A DNA stretch of 64,000 bases from Persicaria tinctoria (GCA_037127255.1 JBANSL010000004.1:55902318-55966317), one strand, 5' to 3'. Counted from the first letter of the stretch, positions 11,984 through 22,618 are shown. Notes: generated by a model from the sequence alone, not told the origin. Program-made: numbers and translations.

Positions 11984-12816
11984 TCAAGGTGGCATTTGCA
12001 GGGCCCATGTAGCTTGGGCTTCAAATAGAACTCCATTCTTGTCCATCAGCTGCAGTCCGCCTGAATGGATCTTATTCACCGTGAAGGGCCCCATCTTTTT
12101 CTTATTGAATTTGTTGGGAAACCAATGATCATTTAATTTGGAAACATAGAGCTTGTCTCCAATTTCATACTCCTTAGGCTCATCATTGGAAATCCTACAT
12201 AAGCGCACATACCAAGGCAAACCTCTCCCATGTATAGATAAATCTTTAATTGAAATAGGAGAAGAAAGATCCATACCTTGGCTTACCTTCGTAGAATCGG
12301 ATTCTGGGACCTCCTGTTTTGGTCGATTTCGAGTAAAATTACTCGATGTCGAGGAAGTAGGCTCGTCTGGTGGACTGCGGGTTGAGGAGGGAGAAGTCGA
12401 GGAAGAAATAGTTTGGTCGATGTCGACCAATTTTGTCAATATCGAGGAGTCATTGGCTTCCAGTGTATTGCTTGTCAAGGGAAGAGAAGTCGAGGACGCA
12501 GTAGTGTTTTGGTCGATGTCGACCAAATTCCTCGATGTCGAGGAGTCCTTGGCTTCCAGTAGAGTGATCGACGAAGCTGCTGCTGGTGGAGGGCTTTGAT
12601 TTTGGTCGATGTCAACCAAATTCCTTGATGTCGAGGAATTCTGGTCGACTTCGACCCCATACTTGCATCATATCAAGGCATCCGAGAAATAATTAGTCGA
12701 CGTCGACTTACCTTGGTCGATGTCGAGCAGATCATCTGTGTCGTCGTTTAGGATGGCCATGATTTCCTCCACCTGGGCTTCCATATCCCTCTTTTCTAGT
12801 TCTTCAGGAGTCATAT
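11984..12816 (-). pseudogene. Repeat-rich linker fused to an integrase C-terminal remnant
   Basis: Read on the minus strand, an acidic region with repeated LVDIDQ, STSRN and EANDSS words (encoded by TCGATGTCGACC-type repeats) leads into LPWYVRLCRI. It then runs into IGDKLYVSKLN ... MGPFTVNKIHSGGLQLMDKNG, which has the shape of the C-terminal domain of Ty3 integrases. The stop is at 11984. RT, RNase H and the catalytic DDE core are absent, so the linker joins protease to integrase tail directly. The VDIDQ repeats are not a family feature I recognise. Function as a protein is doubtful. Confidence 0.55.
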
Positions 12817-13395
12817 TTAATTTCTTACCTTAGGCTCCCCGCAGGTAATGTAACCAACTGATATAGACTTTACCCCTTCCATGGGACCTGTGTGCCTTCC
12901 GGTTTTATTAAAAGAATACTCAATTACCTCATCGCTGATGTTGAAAGTGAGTACTCCCTTCCTTACGCTTATATTGGCATCCACCGTCGCCAAGAAGGGT
13001 CCTCCTAGAATAATTGGACAAGCAGGCTCCTCCGCCATATCAATAACTAGAAAATCAGCAGGGACAAAGAACTTACCTACTTGCACTAGCACATTCTCCA
13101 CCATGGCTGTTGGGATGACCACCGTGTTGTTTGCCATATAAAGCTTAGCATACAAAGGCTCTAGGGCACCTATCTTAATCTTGGACCATATTGTTAAATG
13201 CATTATACTCACACTAGCTCCAAGATCACATAATGCATTAAATTTATATTAACCAAATCCAATGGTTATAGCGAACTTACCTGGATCTGGCCTTTTCTCA
13301 AGAACGTCCATCTGCCTGCAATCCTCTGTGATCTTAGCCATTGACCGCTTTTTGCTTAGGATCTCCTTGAGGAACTTTACATATGATGGCATTTC
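12817..13395 (-). pseudogene. Retroviral-type aspartic protease remnant
   Basis: The minus strand carries the active-site motif LCDLGASVS (codons at 13213-13227), then LYMANNTVV, VQVGKFFVPADFLVIDM and IILGGPFLATVDANISV with the downstream ILG element of pepsin-like retroelement proteases. An in-frame stop sits just upstream of the motif (near 13250). Upstream sequence encodes KFLKEILSKKR, the gag-protease junction seen in Athila relatives, and the order gag-PR is preserved. Enzymatically this copy is probably silent. Confidence 0.75.
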
Positions 13396-13802
13396 ATTAA
13401 GAGCTTATGTGAAGGGTATGGTGACATTGAGCCTCTGAAGCATCTTGATGAAGCGCTGAAATTTCTTCTCTGTTGGATCCTTTGGAGATTTGTTGGGATA
13501 GGCACCTTCTTTTTCGTCGGAGCCAGAACAGATGTCGAAGGTGTTGCATGTCCTCGATGTCGACTTGATTCTTCTCGACATCGACATGATTTTCTTCCAT
13601 ATCGACCAAATTCTTTGATGTCGAGTTGGATTGTTGTGCAGACGAATCCAGGCCAAGCTGTTCCTCGACATCGAGTTGACTTTCCTCGACATCGACCAAG
13701 TTCTGGTCGATATCGACTTGTTGTTCCGCTTTTTCCTGCTGCTTTTCGACTTCTGGCTCGCTTAGTTGGTGCCCACTCCTGAGTTTTACGGCTGCGATGT
13801 GT
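13396..13802 (-). pseudogene. Gag C-terminal remnant with VDIDQ/DVEE repeats
   Basis: Minus-strand reading gives VKLRSGHQL, then VDIDQNLVDVEESQLDVEEQ and a further run of DVE/VDIE words, then FQRFIKMLQRLNVTIPFT at the end of gag. The acidic repeats arise from TCGACATCGA-type DNA repeats, the same palindromes found in the LTR. The N-terminal two thirds of gag is deleted and the fragment abuts truncated LTR at 13803. Confidence 0.65.
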
Positions 13803-14388
13803 CCGGTCTTCTGCTCAGTAACTCGATTCCGGCTTCCAGGACAGCACATCGACTTGACTTTTCCTCGATATCCAGAAGATTTCCTCGACATCGAGTAACG
13901 TTTGGTCCGTCTTCAGCTTCTTCGTCGATCTCGGATCCATGATGTGAAAATCGACTAAGTGGTTACTCGATATCGAGTAAATTCCTTGACATCGAGGAAA
14001 ACATTCAGCTTCCAGCTTTTTGCTATGTTCTTGAAACGCACTTTCCCGGGTCCTCGTTTGTCGGATTGACGCATATGACCATGCGTTGGAAATCTCTTTT
14101 CGATGGCTACAACTTTCATGCAGACATCAAAGCTTGATTCAGAACAATGAATGGTGAAAAATGGCCTTTTCTCCAGCTGCACCATTCCTAGCTTCTTCAT
14201 GACTTTCCTTTAAGCTCAAAAGTGCGTCCGATTTCTGTGAAATATAATAAAAACTTGTGTAGACCTCCATAATTGGAAAATAAGTGTAAACTACACAGAT
14301 TCTGTATTATTCTAACCCAAATGTATGAAATGCATGCATAAATCGATATAAAAGATAATATAAAACATGGCAAATTAGGCTCACATCA
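13803..14388 (-). repeat. 5' LTR of the nested Ty3 element, truncated
   Basis: 586 bp matching 9896-10480 of the 3' LTR. The downstream 1.3 kb of this LTR and the primer binding site are missing, with an abrupt junction to gag. Confidence 0.85.
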
Positions 14389-14759
14389 ACTTGCTTCTTT
14401 ACGCGTGTGATGAAGCGATGGATGTTTCTGTTGACCTTACAAGATCATCCCCTTTGACGCAATCTGGGATGGCTGATGTTGTTCCAACGCATGATGTGAT
14501 CGAGACGGCCCATCGTAAGTGGGTCAAGTATCTTGCCAAGTGCAAAGCCATTGGTTATGGTTTCTTGCCCTTTTCTTTCTCCACGATGGGGGAACTTGAG
14601 TCAGACGCCATAACCCTTCTAAAAAGGATCCTTGAATTCTCCCAAGCTCAAGATATTGGGGTTCGAAATGCAGCTCATGTTTTCACTAGGGTAGGGTTTT
14701 ATATTGCTAAAGGATTGGGGGCCTAGATTGTTTCTCGGCTCCCCACTAATTCTTTGTAA
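14389..14759 (+). pseudogene. R2-like ORF, C-terminal endonuclease-like end
   Basis: This continues the ORF broken at 8586. RPADL of the left part joins LLLYACDEAMDVSVDLT, giving an R-P-A-D ... D-x-x-V-D-L-T pattern like the KPD...D(V)T motif of restriction-like endonucleases in R2-type elements. Downstream come SSPLTQSGMAD, YGFLPFSFSTMGELE and a C-terminal RVGFYIAKGLGA. An in-frame TAG at 14724 (a Gln codon is expected) precedes the natural-looking end IVSRLPTNSL and TAA at 14757. The reading frame is otherwise open. Confidence 0.7.
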
Positions 14760-14776
14760 ATTCATATTATTTTAGA

Positions 14777-14792
14777 TAATAATAATAATAAC

Positions 14793-14826
<34 letters not shown>
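14777..14826 (+). repeat. (TAA)n tail of the R2-like element
   Basis: About 16 TAA units with one CAA interruption, starting only 17 bp after the ORF stop. A 3' simple-repeat tail in place of poly(A) is typical of several non-LTR clades. Confidence 0.8.
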
Positions 14827-14835
14827 TATTTTGAA

Positions 14836-15470
14836 CATAATTAGCAATTTTGTATAAATTTGAGAGGGGTTTTTGCATGAAAACCATCCTTGAGAGATGT
14901 AGAACGTGGTGACAATGACGAGTGCCATCTCACGAAGCTCCAAATGAGCCTTTATCGAAGAGAGTGTGAACGGTCTACTTCGGTTGGGCTTCGATTCCGG
15001 CTTCGAAATTGGCCTCATACCCGCATAGTTTAAGCGATAGGAGTCTAGGAATAGGAGACCCCGGATAGGGAGATCGAAATCGGAGAGCGCGGGAGGCAGC
15101 CATGGCCGGAAGCTCAAATGGGAGCTCGAAGAAGCCTTCAATGGCGGCAACCTGTGAGAGACAAGAGGGAGTGACAAGGAGAGGGAGAGGGAAGGAGATC
15201 TGGGAGGCAAATTCGAGGGAAAGAGAAGGAGCTATATATGGAGCGGAGATCGATTGATCGATCTAATTGGGATTCGATTCATGTTGTTTTGATGAAACTG
15301 TAAAAATCCGTGAATTGGAAAGAGGAGGAGCGTGAAAAACATAAGAAATTAGGGTAGGGGCAAAACTATCAATTGTGGACACTCCCCTAATTTTTCCCTT
15401 TTTGTCCTAGGGCTTAATTTTTGCCCAAAATATGGACACTTACCAAAAAAAAAAACCCTTATATTTATAT
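14836..15470 (-). repeat. Gene-like dispersed repeat, copy A (inverted partner of 37185-37990)
   Basis: On the minus strand this shares with copy B, in order, 'ggtttttttnnggtaagtg', 'aatttaagccctangacaaaa', 'ttggagcttcgtga', 'tacatctctcaaggatgg' and 'aaaaacccctctcaaattt'. It can encode YISQGWFSCKNPSQIYTK in one frame, also present in copy B. A Ser/Leu/Pro-rich stretch upstream looks like a plant 5' exon. No known protein is recognised. It may be a non-autonomous transposon that carries a gene piece. Confidence 0.55.
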
Positions 15471-15488
15471 ATGTATAAACATTAATTA

Positions 15489-15725
15489 TGGGAGTATACA
15501 TCATCATATATGAAATGTGCATTATGCACATTGTATACATTGTGGGATTAGCAGGGGTAAAAGGGTCATTTCACCTAAACAGATCTCCGAGCTCACTAGT
15601 GTAAAAGGGGATCTTGGCGCCATTTCGGTAGTTGTAACAACCACTTGTAACAAACTATGGATAGAGCTTTCCGAGCTTCTAGTTATGGAATTTGACATGG
15701 ATTTTAGCTTAATTGAGCTTATTCA
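15489..15725 (+). repeat. 5' LTR of the copia element
   Basis: 237 bp, begins TGGGAGTATAC, ends GCTTATTCA. It contains the perfect inverted repeat ATGTGCATTATGCACAT near 15518. Confidence 0.95.
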
Positions 15726-15727
15726 AA

Positions 15728-15739
15728 TGGTATCAGAGC
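15728..15739 (+). promoter_or_regulatory. Primer binding site, tRNA-iMet
   Basis: TGGTATCAGAGC, two bases after the LTR, is the standard complement of the 3' end of initiator methionine tRNA used by plant copia elements. Confidence 0.9.
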
Positions 15740-15857
15740 GATAAGATCCTTGCGAGTGTGTGTGTGTCTTTTTCTTGTTCGATTGAATTATATCTGGTTG
15801 GTTGTTGTTCCTAGTTTTCGATTGCGATTGTGTTCTCAATTTTTGGTTGATTCTAAC

Positions 15858-17200
15858 ATGGCCGAATGAGGATCGACGCCTCATCAGGGGCAAAGCTTTG
15901 CGGATGTTCTCAATAGAACGGGATGAGGAATGTTTGTGAGTGTTACTCCTCCTACACCGAGAGCTGTTGGCAGAGGTGTATCTGGTGGCTTCAATGGCGG
16001 GATCCAGTTTAGGGATTTGAATCAAGGTATGAATTCCGTTCATTACAATCCTTTATTCTTGTCAAACTCCGACCATCCAGGGATGCAGCTAGTGACGACG
16101 CTGTTCAATGGTTCCAATTTCACAAAGTTGGGGTCGGGGAGTGAAAATGGCCTTAGGAGCTAAGGCGAAATTAGGTTTCCTCACTGGAAGTTGCGTGAAA
16201 CCTTCTATTGATAGTGAGGACTATGTGAAGTGGGAGACAGCCGATTACATGGTAAGGTTCTGGCTCATCAATTCTATGACGAGCGACGTAGCTGAAACTC
16301 TCATGTATGTTGAATCTGCTTGTGAACTGTGAGCAGAAATAAGGGAGAGGTTTTGTGAATCTAACGATCCGCTTGTATATCAGTTGCCTAGAGACTTGAG
16401 TAATGTTCATCAAGAGAACTTATCTGTTGGAGCATATTATGGAAAATTAAAGAAACACTGGGATGAATTGCAATTACTTGATGCAATTCCAGGTTGTACA
16501 TGTGGAGGAATCAGTGGATGTAATTATGGTTTACTGAAACATGTGATTGAAAGGGAGGAAAAGTCCCAGGTTATGCAGTTCTTGATGGGGCTCAATGATG
16601 TCTATTGAGCAATGTTCTTTCAAAGGATCCAATGCCTAGCTGGTTTGTTAAAGGCATTTCAGATGGCTGTGCAGTTTGAAAGGTCAAAAGGTGTGACCTC
16701 TATGCCTACTCCTGATGTTACTGCTTTAAATGTGAATAAGTTTGTACAGCAAGATGGTGAAGCTAATGCTGTAAAAAAGATTTGGATCCAGTAGGCAAAA
16801 TGAGCAGTTTGTAAACAGACAAAATGAGCAATCTCGGTTTGAACAAGCCAAGAGGGACTATAAGAAAGCTAAGCTGGATAGAATTTGTTCCTATTGTGGA
16901 AAACGTGGTCATACAAAGGATTGCTACTTCAAGCTTGTAGGGTATCCTGAATGGTTTAGAGGACCCAGGGAGGAGGATAAAGGCAAACAAGTTGGGAGCA
17001 AAATGGTTGCTCAGTTTGAAATCCCACAGGGGGACAATCCTCTTGAGTATATTGCTCAGAAGGTTAGGCCAGATCCAACAATGGTTAATGCAATCAATAA
17101 TGAGGTCGTGAGGATGATGAAAGGCAAAAATGTGGTGGATCACTTTGAAAGTTTTGTTAACCAAGCTATGGTGCACTTTGCAGGTACACTTAGTGTCTCT
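15858..17200 (+). pseudogene. Copia gag with zinc knuckle, degraded
   Basis: The ATG at 15858 is followed almost at once by a TGA (MAE*). The N-terminal copia domain is recognisable (NPLFLSNSDHPGMQLVTTLF, then MALGAKAKLGFLTG after a frameshift near 16140). The central gag region is readable through about 16790 with several stops (for example near 16330 and 16606). A CCHC zinc knuckle CSYCGKRGHTKDC lies at about 16890-16930 for nucleic acid binding. The product would have formed the virus-like particle; this copy cannot be translated. Confidence 0.85.
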
Positions 17201-18399
17201 TTTCTCATTGGTACAGATAAAGCTAATAAGCTTGACTGGATTGTTGACTCTGGAGCAACAATCATATTGGTTTTGATAAAGATATTTTTTTCTGAGATTA
17301 CTCCTCTAAGATGTGCTATTTCCCTAGGCTTACCTGATGGTTCTAACATCAGTGTGAAGTATCATGGTACTGTGATACTGCTACACAACCTTGTGTTGCA
17401 TAATGTGTTATTTGTACCTCAGTTTTGACACAACCTGTTATCTGTTTCTCAAGTGCTTAAGGAACAGCATTTGGAGTTCAAGTTTGATGCTCTTTCTTGT
17501 TGGTTATAGGACCCTATAACTAAAGGGGTTTTGGTCAAAGAAAGAGAACAATGTGGGCTATACAAGTTGACTACTACAAAGGGGTCCTCAATTTCTGATC
17601 CAGTTAAGACATACTCTTCTTCTGAGGTTGTTTGCAATAATTTTGATAGTGTTCAGACTATTCATGCTAGACTTGGTCATGTATCTTTGTCAAAATTGAA
17701 GCATATGTTTGTGTCCAAGACTGTTGTTGATTGTGAATTGAATTCTGATACTTGCTCTATGGTGAAAATGCACAAAATTAATTTTCCAAGGAGTGAGTCC
17801 TTGGCTGCTGCTCCATTTCACTTGATCCATATGGACTTATGCGGCCCCTACAGAACCCCATTTATTTGTGGAGCCAGATAATTTCTTACTATTCTTGATG
17901 ATCATTCAAGAACCACTTGGGTTTATTTGCTACAAGACAAGTTGCAGGTTCTTAGATGTGTCACCAATTTTTTTAAATTGGCTGAGAATCAGTTTGAGGT
18001 GTCTATTAAATGTGTTAGACTTGTTTGCTGTACATGGTATTGTGCATCAGAGAACTGCTCCTGGTGTTCATGAGCAGAATGAGAGAGTTGAGCACAAGCA
18101 TAAGCATTTAATAGAGACTGCTAAAGCTCTTAGAGTACATGCTGGGCTTCCTATCAGGTTCTAGGGTGACTGTGTGCTCAGTGCCACTCACTTGATTAAC
18201 AAAATGCCTTCTTCTGTGCTCCAATGGAAACCCAATGATCCTCGTGATAAGCTTGGAAATATGTCTAGGAGATGTGTATTCCTAGGCTATCGTCCAGGGC
18301 AAAAGGCCTACAAATTGTTTGATCTAGATAAAATGTTTGTGATTATTAGCAGACATGTCAAATTTGTTGAATCTGTGTTCCCTTTCAGAGGGATGCATT
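17201..18399 (+). pseudogene. Copia protease and integrase, degraded
   Basis: The protease active site appears as LDWIVDSGAT near 17235. The pre-integrase region HARLGHVSLSKLKHM starts near 17660. The integrase core starts HLIHMDLCGPY near 17820 and shows GIVHQRTAPGVHEQNERVEH near 18040, the region that carries the catalytic Glu. Frames shift several times (near 17880 and 17990) and stops interrupt. A TAG falls near 18162. The coding sequence breaks at 18399 where CACTA 1 inserted and continues at 23090. Confidence 0.85.
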
Positions 18400-18943
18400 C
18401 ACTACAAAAAAAAAAAATCAAATTTGCCACGCTACCTAGCTTCGGAAGGGGTTTTCCGTGGCATTTGATACCTTTTGCCACTGATGGTAGCTTCGGCAAG
18501 GGTTACCGTCGCTAATGTTGTCTTTTTTGCCACGGTAACAGGGTTCCCGTTGCTAACCCGCATAGGCTTTTCTTTAAAAAAAAAAGGAAAAAAATAAAAA
18601 TTAGTATACCTACCAGGCTACCCTTCTGCCTCCTCTACTTTCATATCTGAAAACCCTAACCTCACTCACCACCCTCACCGCCATCTCCCGTTCACACCTC
18701 AGGTAAAGCTTGAAGCGCCCTTACCTCACTCGTCACCACCGTCTTGCTCACAACCACCGCCTCGCCGCTACCAACGCCCTGCTTTCAGATCTGAAAGCTT
18801 GAAAACCTCTAACCTTACTCACCACCACCACCTCACCTGCGGGGGAGGATTAGCGGGACTACGGGAACTCCGGGGAGGCGTGAGACATGCGAGGGGAAGA
18901 GAAGGTGGTCTGAGATTGGGAGCTCGAATTTGGGCTCTTAAAT

Positions 18944-18946
<3 letters not shown>

Positions 18947-19016
<70 letters not shown>
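18947..19016 (+). repeat. (AG)n microsatellite
   Basis: About 35 uninterrupted AG units just upstream of the captured ribosomal protein S29 exon, where plant 5' leaders often carry GA/CT repeats. It may have come in with the captured gene. Confidence 0.9.
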
Positions 19017-19019
<3 letters not shown>

Positions 19020-19060
19020 GAGCGAACAGTAGAGGGAGAACGAGTGTGGTGAAGGGGATT

Positions 19061-19165
19061 TGTAGTCGGGTGTGCGGTAACTCTCACGGTTTGATCCGCA
19101 AGTATGGGCTCATGTGCTGCATGCGGTGCTTCAGCGGCAACGCCAAGGAGATCGGCTTCATCAAG
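19061..19165 (+). pseudogene. RPS29: Captured exon of ribosomal protein S29 (uS14)
   Basis: The reading [19 protein letters not shown], then [15 protein letters not shown], is the zinc-binding core of cytosolic 40S protein S29, with CxxC...CxxC nearly intact. The host exon begins earlier, so the N-terminal third is missing. After AAG at 19165 a GT donor opens what looks like the host intron. The native protein needs only a few more residues from the next exon, which is not seen. It is carried inside CACTA 1 and is not expected to be functional. Confidence 0.85.
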
Positions 19166-20572
19166 GTGCAATTTTTTTCCATCCCTCTTCCGTTTAAACT
19201 TCCAATCGAAGATCTTCATTGGTATATGTAGTTTTATTTGAAATCTTTATATTAAGCATTTTGGTGATTGTATTTTTGTTCTTTAATGGTTGCGAACATC
19301 TTAGTTATAGGTCTTGTTTGGAACCTTAATTTTCCGTAGACATTGCAATCAAATGCAATTTGAGATTTCTTGTCATAGTTCGTTGATGTTATACCCAAAA
19401 CCTCATTAATTTCCACATTTATCCATTTTATGTAAATTTTTTGAGCATGAAACACATTGTTCAACCAATGATGATGAGTGGGACTAGAATTTAGTTTGTT
19501 GATTTATTTCCCAAATTCATCCTATTGTGGTTTCCCTGGAATGGGGGTGGTTTATTAAGTTAATCTGGTAATGTTTTATGGATTGGGAGAGGTGGAGTTG
19601 TAAATTGACTCTTTCCCATCATTTTCTTATTTTTAGAAATGGAAATTGATGACAGATAAGTGAGAATCAAACTTAAAAGGTAACGAGGTTACATTTCCAT
19701 GGTTGCATTTCCAAATTAGTGAGAATCAAAACAACTCTTATCCATAAAGTTAATTTGAGCGTGTAGTAAATTAGTGGTTGCATTTCCATGGTTTCTATAA
19801 TTGATTAATATTGAATATATTCCATCAGCTGGTGTATTTGAATGTGTAGCAATTTTTTAAGTTAAAAATAAGTGATGTCTGTTACCACCTATGGGTAATG
19901 TAGAATTATCCCCTTTGCTTCCATTCCAGATTTTGGCTACTTGGTTATTAGGATTGTGTAAATCACTATTCTTTGGGTTATCTGGAATTTTCGCTACCCT
20001 TTCTTTCTTTGCCGAGTTCAAAACTAGAAGTAGTTCCTAGGTGATGCCTTTATTTATTTCTCGATATAGATGCATCTTCAACTTGAATCCATCATCCATT
20101 TGTCTTTCTATTCAATGCTCTGTCTGACACACTTTAGGGCTTGTTTATTTTTAAAGAAGAGAATGGAAAGGAACGGAATTAAAATTTATACATTTGTAGT
20201 TTACACTAGCTATCTCCAAAAATAAAATATTGATAACATGTTTCCTTAAGCGCTATTTGCTCAGGAAAAAAAATCTGCAGCCTTGTTTTATTTTCCCTAT
20301 GACAAGAATTTCCATTATGGTGGCTTTTCTTTGTAGTTTACATTTTTATTAAAGTTGTCTAGCTTGTCCTGAATTTTTATTTATAATAGGATTATGGTTT
20401 TGGTGTTTTGCTAAGCATGTACACCATGGATGACAAATTTTTGGATTTTTTAGGTCACTAGGCAACACAATGAGGAAGGCTAATTGGTGTGCCTGTGGTT
20501 GAGGTGGATATTTTATGATATATGTTTCACTGCTACTGCGAGAACAACTGACTCATTTTTTAATGCTTTTAG

Positions 20573-20811
20573 GCTCCATCTGAAATAGAGGCTCAGTGTG
20601 CTGAACTTTGCAAGTTGGGAAAGGTAAGTGATGCTGTGAGCATATAAACTTAAGTGATATAATCTAATTTCTTCTTTTTTTATGATTCTATAGGTTATAA
20701 GTGACCCTAATTCATTACAATGAATGTTTATGGTATAATAAAAGTGGGTGATTCTGGGATACAAGACAAAGGCAAAATGTGGTGTGCTGGATCTATATCC
20801 TTCTCACTACG
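20573..20811 (+). pseudogene. Two exon-like pieces of unrecognised origin inside CACTA 1
   Basis: 20573-20623 reads APSEIEAQCAELCKLGK between a good acceptor (tgcttttag) and the donor gtaagt. A second piece ends at 20811 with KAKCGVLDLYPSHY before gtaagc. Splice signals suggest captured host exons. I do not recognise the proteins. Confidence 0.4.
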
Positions 20812-21315
20812 GTAAGCATTTCTTCGTTTGACGTGCTGTTTCCAGAGTCTTGCTATGCAAATTAATTCATGGAAAGTGGAACTGATTTACTTGTTTAAGG
20901 GCTTCTTGTTATTGGTGAAAACACTAAAATGATATTTTATATATGCATGTTAGAAGAAAGTTTATGCTTATTGAGCAGTTTCCAGAAGTGTTAGTTTGCT
21001 GATATATAGTGTTTCTTTCCTTTCCTTGCATCTTTCCTTACTAAACAATTCATGTAAGAACATGCACCATAAAAAATGGGCTGAAAGCAGAGAAGGATGC
21101 CTAAGCATAAAGAAAATGGCATCTTGACATTGGAACTGCTGTTGAATTTATTACTTTCAAATAGATTTTTAAAGTCTGGACTTTCGTATGGTGTATGAGT
21201 TTTATGTTCTCCTCCTGGTTCAGAGTCCTGTATGACTTTATAGGAGAGGAGCATCTAATTGGCGCACAAGATCTGCTGCACTAACATACCTTAAGATATT
21301 CATGTATAGGTAATA

Positions 21316-21552
21316 CTCCCTCCGTTAATTAAAACTTGACGTTTTACTATTCACGCACGCATTTTTAGGTGTTAAAAACTATATAAAATATTAACTTTTG
21401 AAATAATTTTTTTAAATAATATCATACTTATTACTATTAAGTATGAATTTATAAAAACAAATTTAAAAAAAAGTTAATATTTTATATAGTTTTTATCGTT
21501 CTAAAAAAGCGTGCATGAATAGTAAACGACAAGTTTTAATTAACAGAGGGAG
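21316..21552. mobile_element. Stowaway-type MITE
   Basis: Terminal inverted repeats CTCCCTCCGTTAATTAAAAC at the left and its near-complement at the right, with TA on both sides (21314-21315, 21553-21554). 237 bp and AT-rich; the two halves are largely complementary and could fold into a long hairpin. This is the Tc1/mariner-derived Stowaway signature. Confidence 0.9.
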
Positions 21553-21670
21553 TATACTACATGCAGCAGTGCCATGTTGATTGGTCCTTTGAATATAGTG
21601 CTTTAAAAACTGCTAATGTGTTAACCTTTATGCAGGCATACATTTATCTTTTCTTTTGAGCAGAAAAAAA

Positions 21671-22618
21671 CAAATTTGGACCAATATTGAGAGATTACTG
21701 ATAGATAGTCAGATAGAGGTATTCTCACTCATTCTACCTCTCCTCCTATCCCTGTCCCATCCTCTCCTTTTTTTGGACCCTGACGACTTCTCTTAAATTT
21801 TGGTTGGCATGAAACTTGCATTTTATTGAGTGCTTTTGGTTAAAATACATTTCTTGTCATCAAAAAATGTACCATTTTTTTTATATAGATTTTCAAAAAC
21901 AAGATGCAAATACATTATCATCCATTTGACCATTTTTTAAATGATGTCTATGTATTTCTTTAGTAAATTTGTGTTGATTTTCTTGGTTTATTGGCTGCTC
22001 TTGGAAGACTGTCCTTGGGAAACTGAGACTGAGTCTTGAAGTCAATTTTATGTTGATATAAAGACAAGATCAGTAATCATATGGTATATGATGTGAGTTT
22101 CCTTAAGGTATGGTGCATTGGTGCTTATCTCAACTTAAAAAAAAAAAACCCTGTTAACTTACCTTTAATATTATGTAAGAATGAGGTTTGCTCGATTATC
22201 TTTTTTTTATATTGGCAAGGAGTTGAGTTATGCCCCATATTTTGGGTCATGAAGCCATATGATAGGCATAGAGATGTGGATGAAGTTCTTTTTACCTCTG
22301 GTGTCTTTATGTTTCATCTACAGTTCTTTCTCAATATTCATTTTCTTTTCAAACTAAACCGTATTTTTTATAAAAGGGGTCATCATGCTGCTGAACAGAG
22401 ATGGGTTATTGGGGGGGCTGATTAGAAATTAGCGTGTAATATATATATTTTCAGCTCTGTGCTTACGTGCAAATATTGTGCATGTTTTCTGGATTTTGTT
22501 AATTTTGAAATTTGTACTGCTTTATCAAGTAAGAGAGCACGCTGCAGGAGTTTTGGTTGGCCTGATGAAGGATGGTGAAGATAATCTGGCAACTGAATTT
22601 TGTAAAAGAACATTCAAG
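21671..22618 (+). pseudogene. Captured exons resembling proteasome activator PA200
   Basis: 21671-21718 reads QIWTNIERLLIDSQIE before a GT donor. 22530-22618 reads REHAAGVLVGLMKDGEDNLA then TEFCKRTFK. In order these resemble the C-terminal HEAT-repeat region of plant PA200 (PSME4). The 0.8 kb between them would be its intron. The acceptor side of the second exon is damaged (a TAA would result). This is a gene capture by CACTA 1; identification is from memory of the family and moderately secure. Confidence 0.55.

Larger units (their letters stand above)
8587..14388 (-). mobile_element. Deleted Ty3/gypsy (Athila-like) element nested in the R2-like ORF
   Basis: The element runs from TG (8587) to CA (14388) and is flanked by the 5-bp duplication ACTTG (8582-8586 and 14389-14393). 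Removing it with one TSD rejoins the R2-like frame (PAD-LLLY). On the minus strand the order is truncated 5' LTR (14388-13803), gag C-terminus, protease, a linker, integrase C-terminus, a non-coding spacer, polypurine motif, and full 3' LTR (10480-8587). The primer site, gag N-terminus, RT, RNase H and integrase core are missing, so it is not autonomous. TCGATATCGA-type palindromes are scattered through LTR and coding parts alike. Confidence 0.9.
5416..14826 (+). mobile_element. R2-like single-ORF non-LTR retroelement, split by a Ty3 insertion
   Basis: With the nested element at 8587-14388 and one TSD removed, about 3.6 kb remain. They comprise a GC-rich 5' region (5416-5730), one decayed ORF worth about 1,070 codons and a very short 3' UTR, then a (TAA)n tail. 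No LTRs and no N-terminal AP-type endonuclease are visible. The 5' region holds a direct duplication of 'gtcttcaccggctc' at 5450 and 5643. Length, single ORF, N-terminal zinc fingers and C-terminal CCHC plus RPAD...D match the layout of R2-type elements. The 5' boundary is inferred from the end of the satellite fragment; no TSD was found. Confidence 0.65.
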
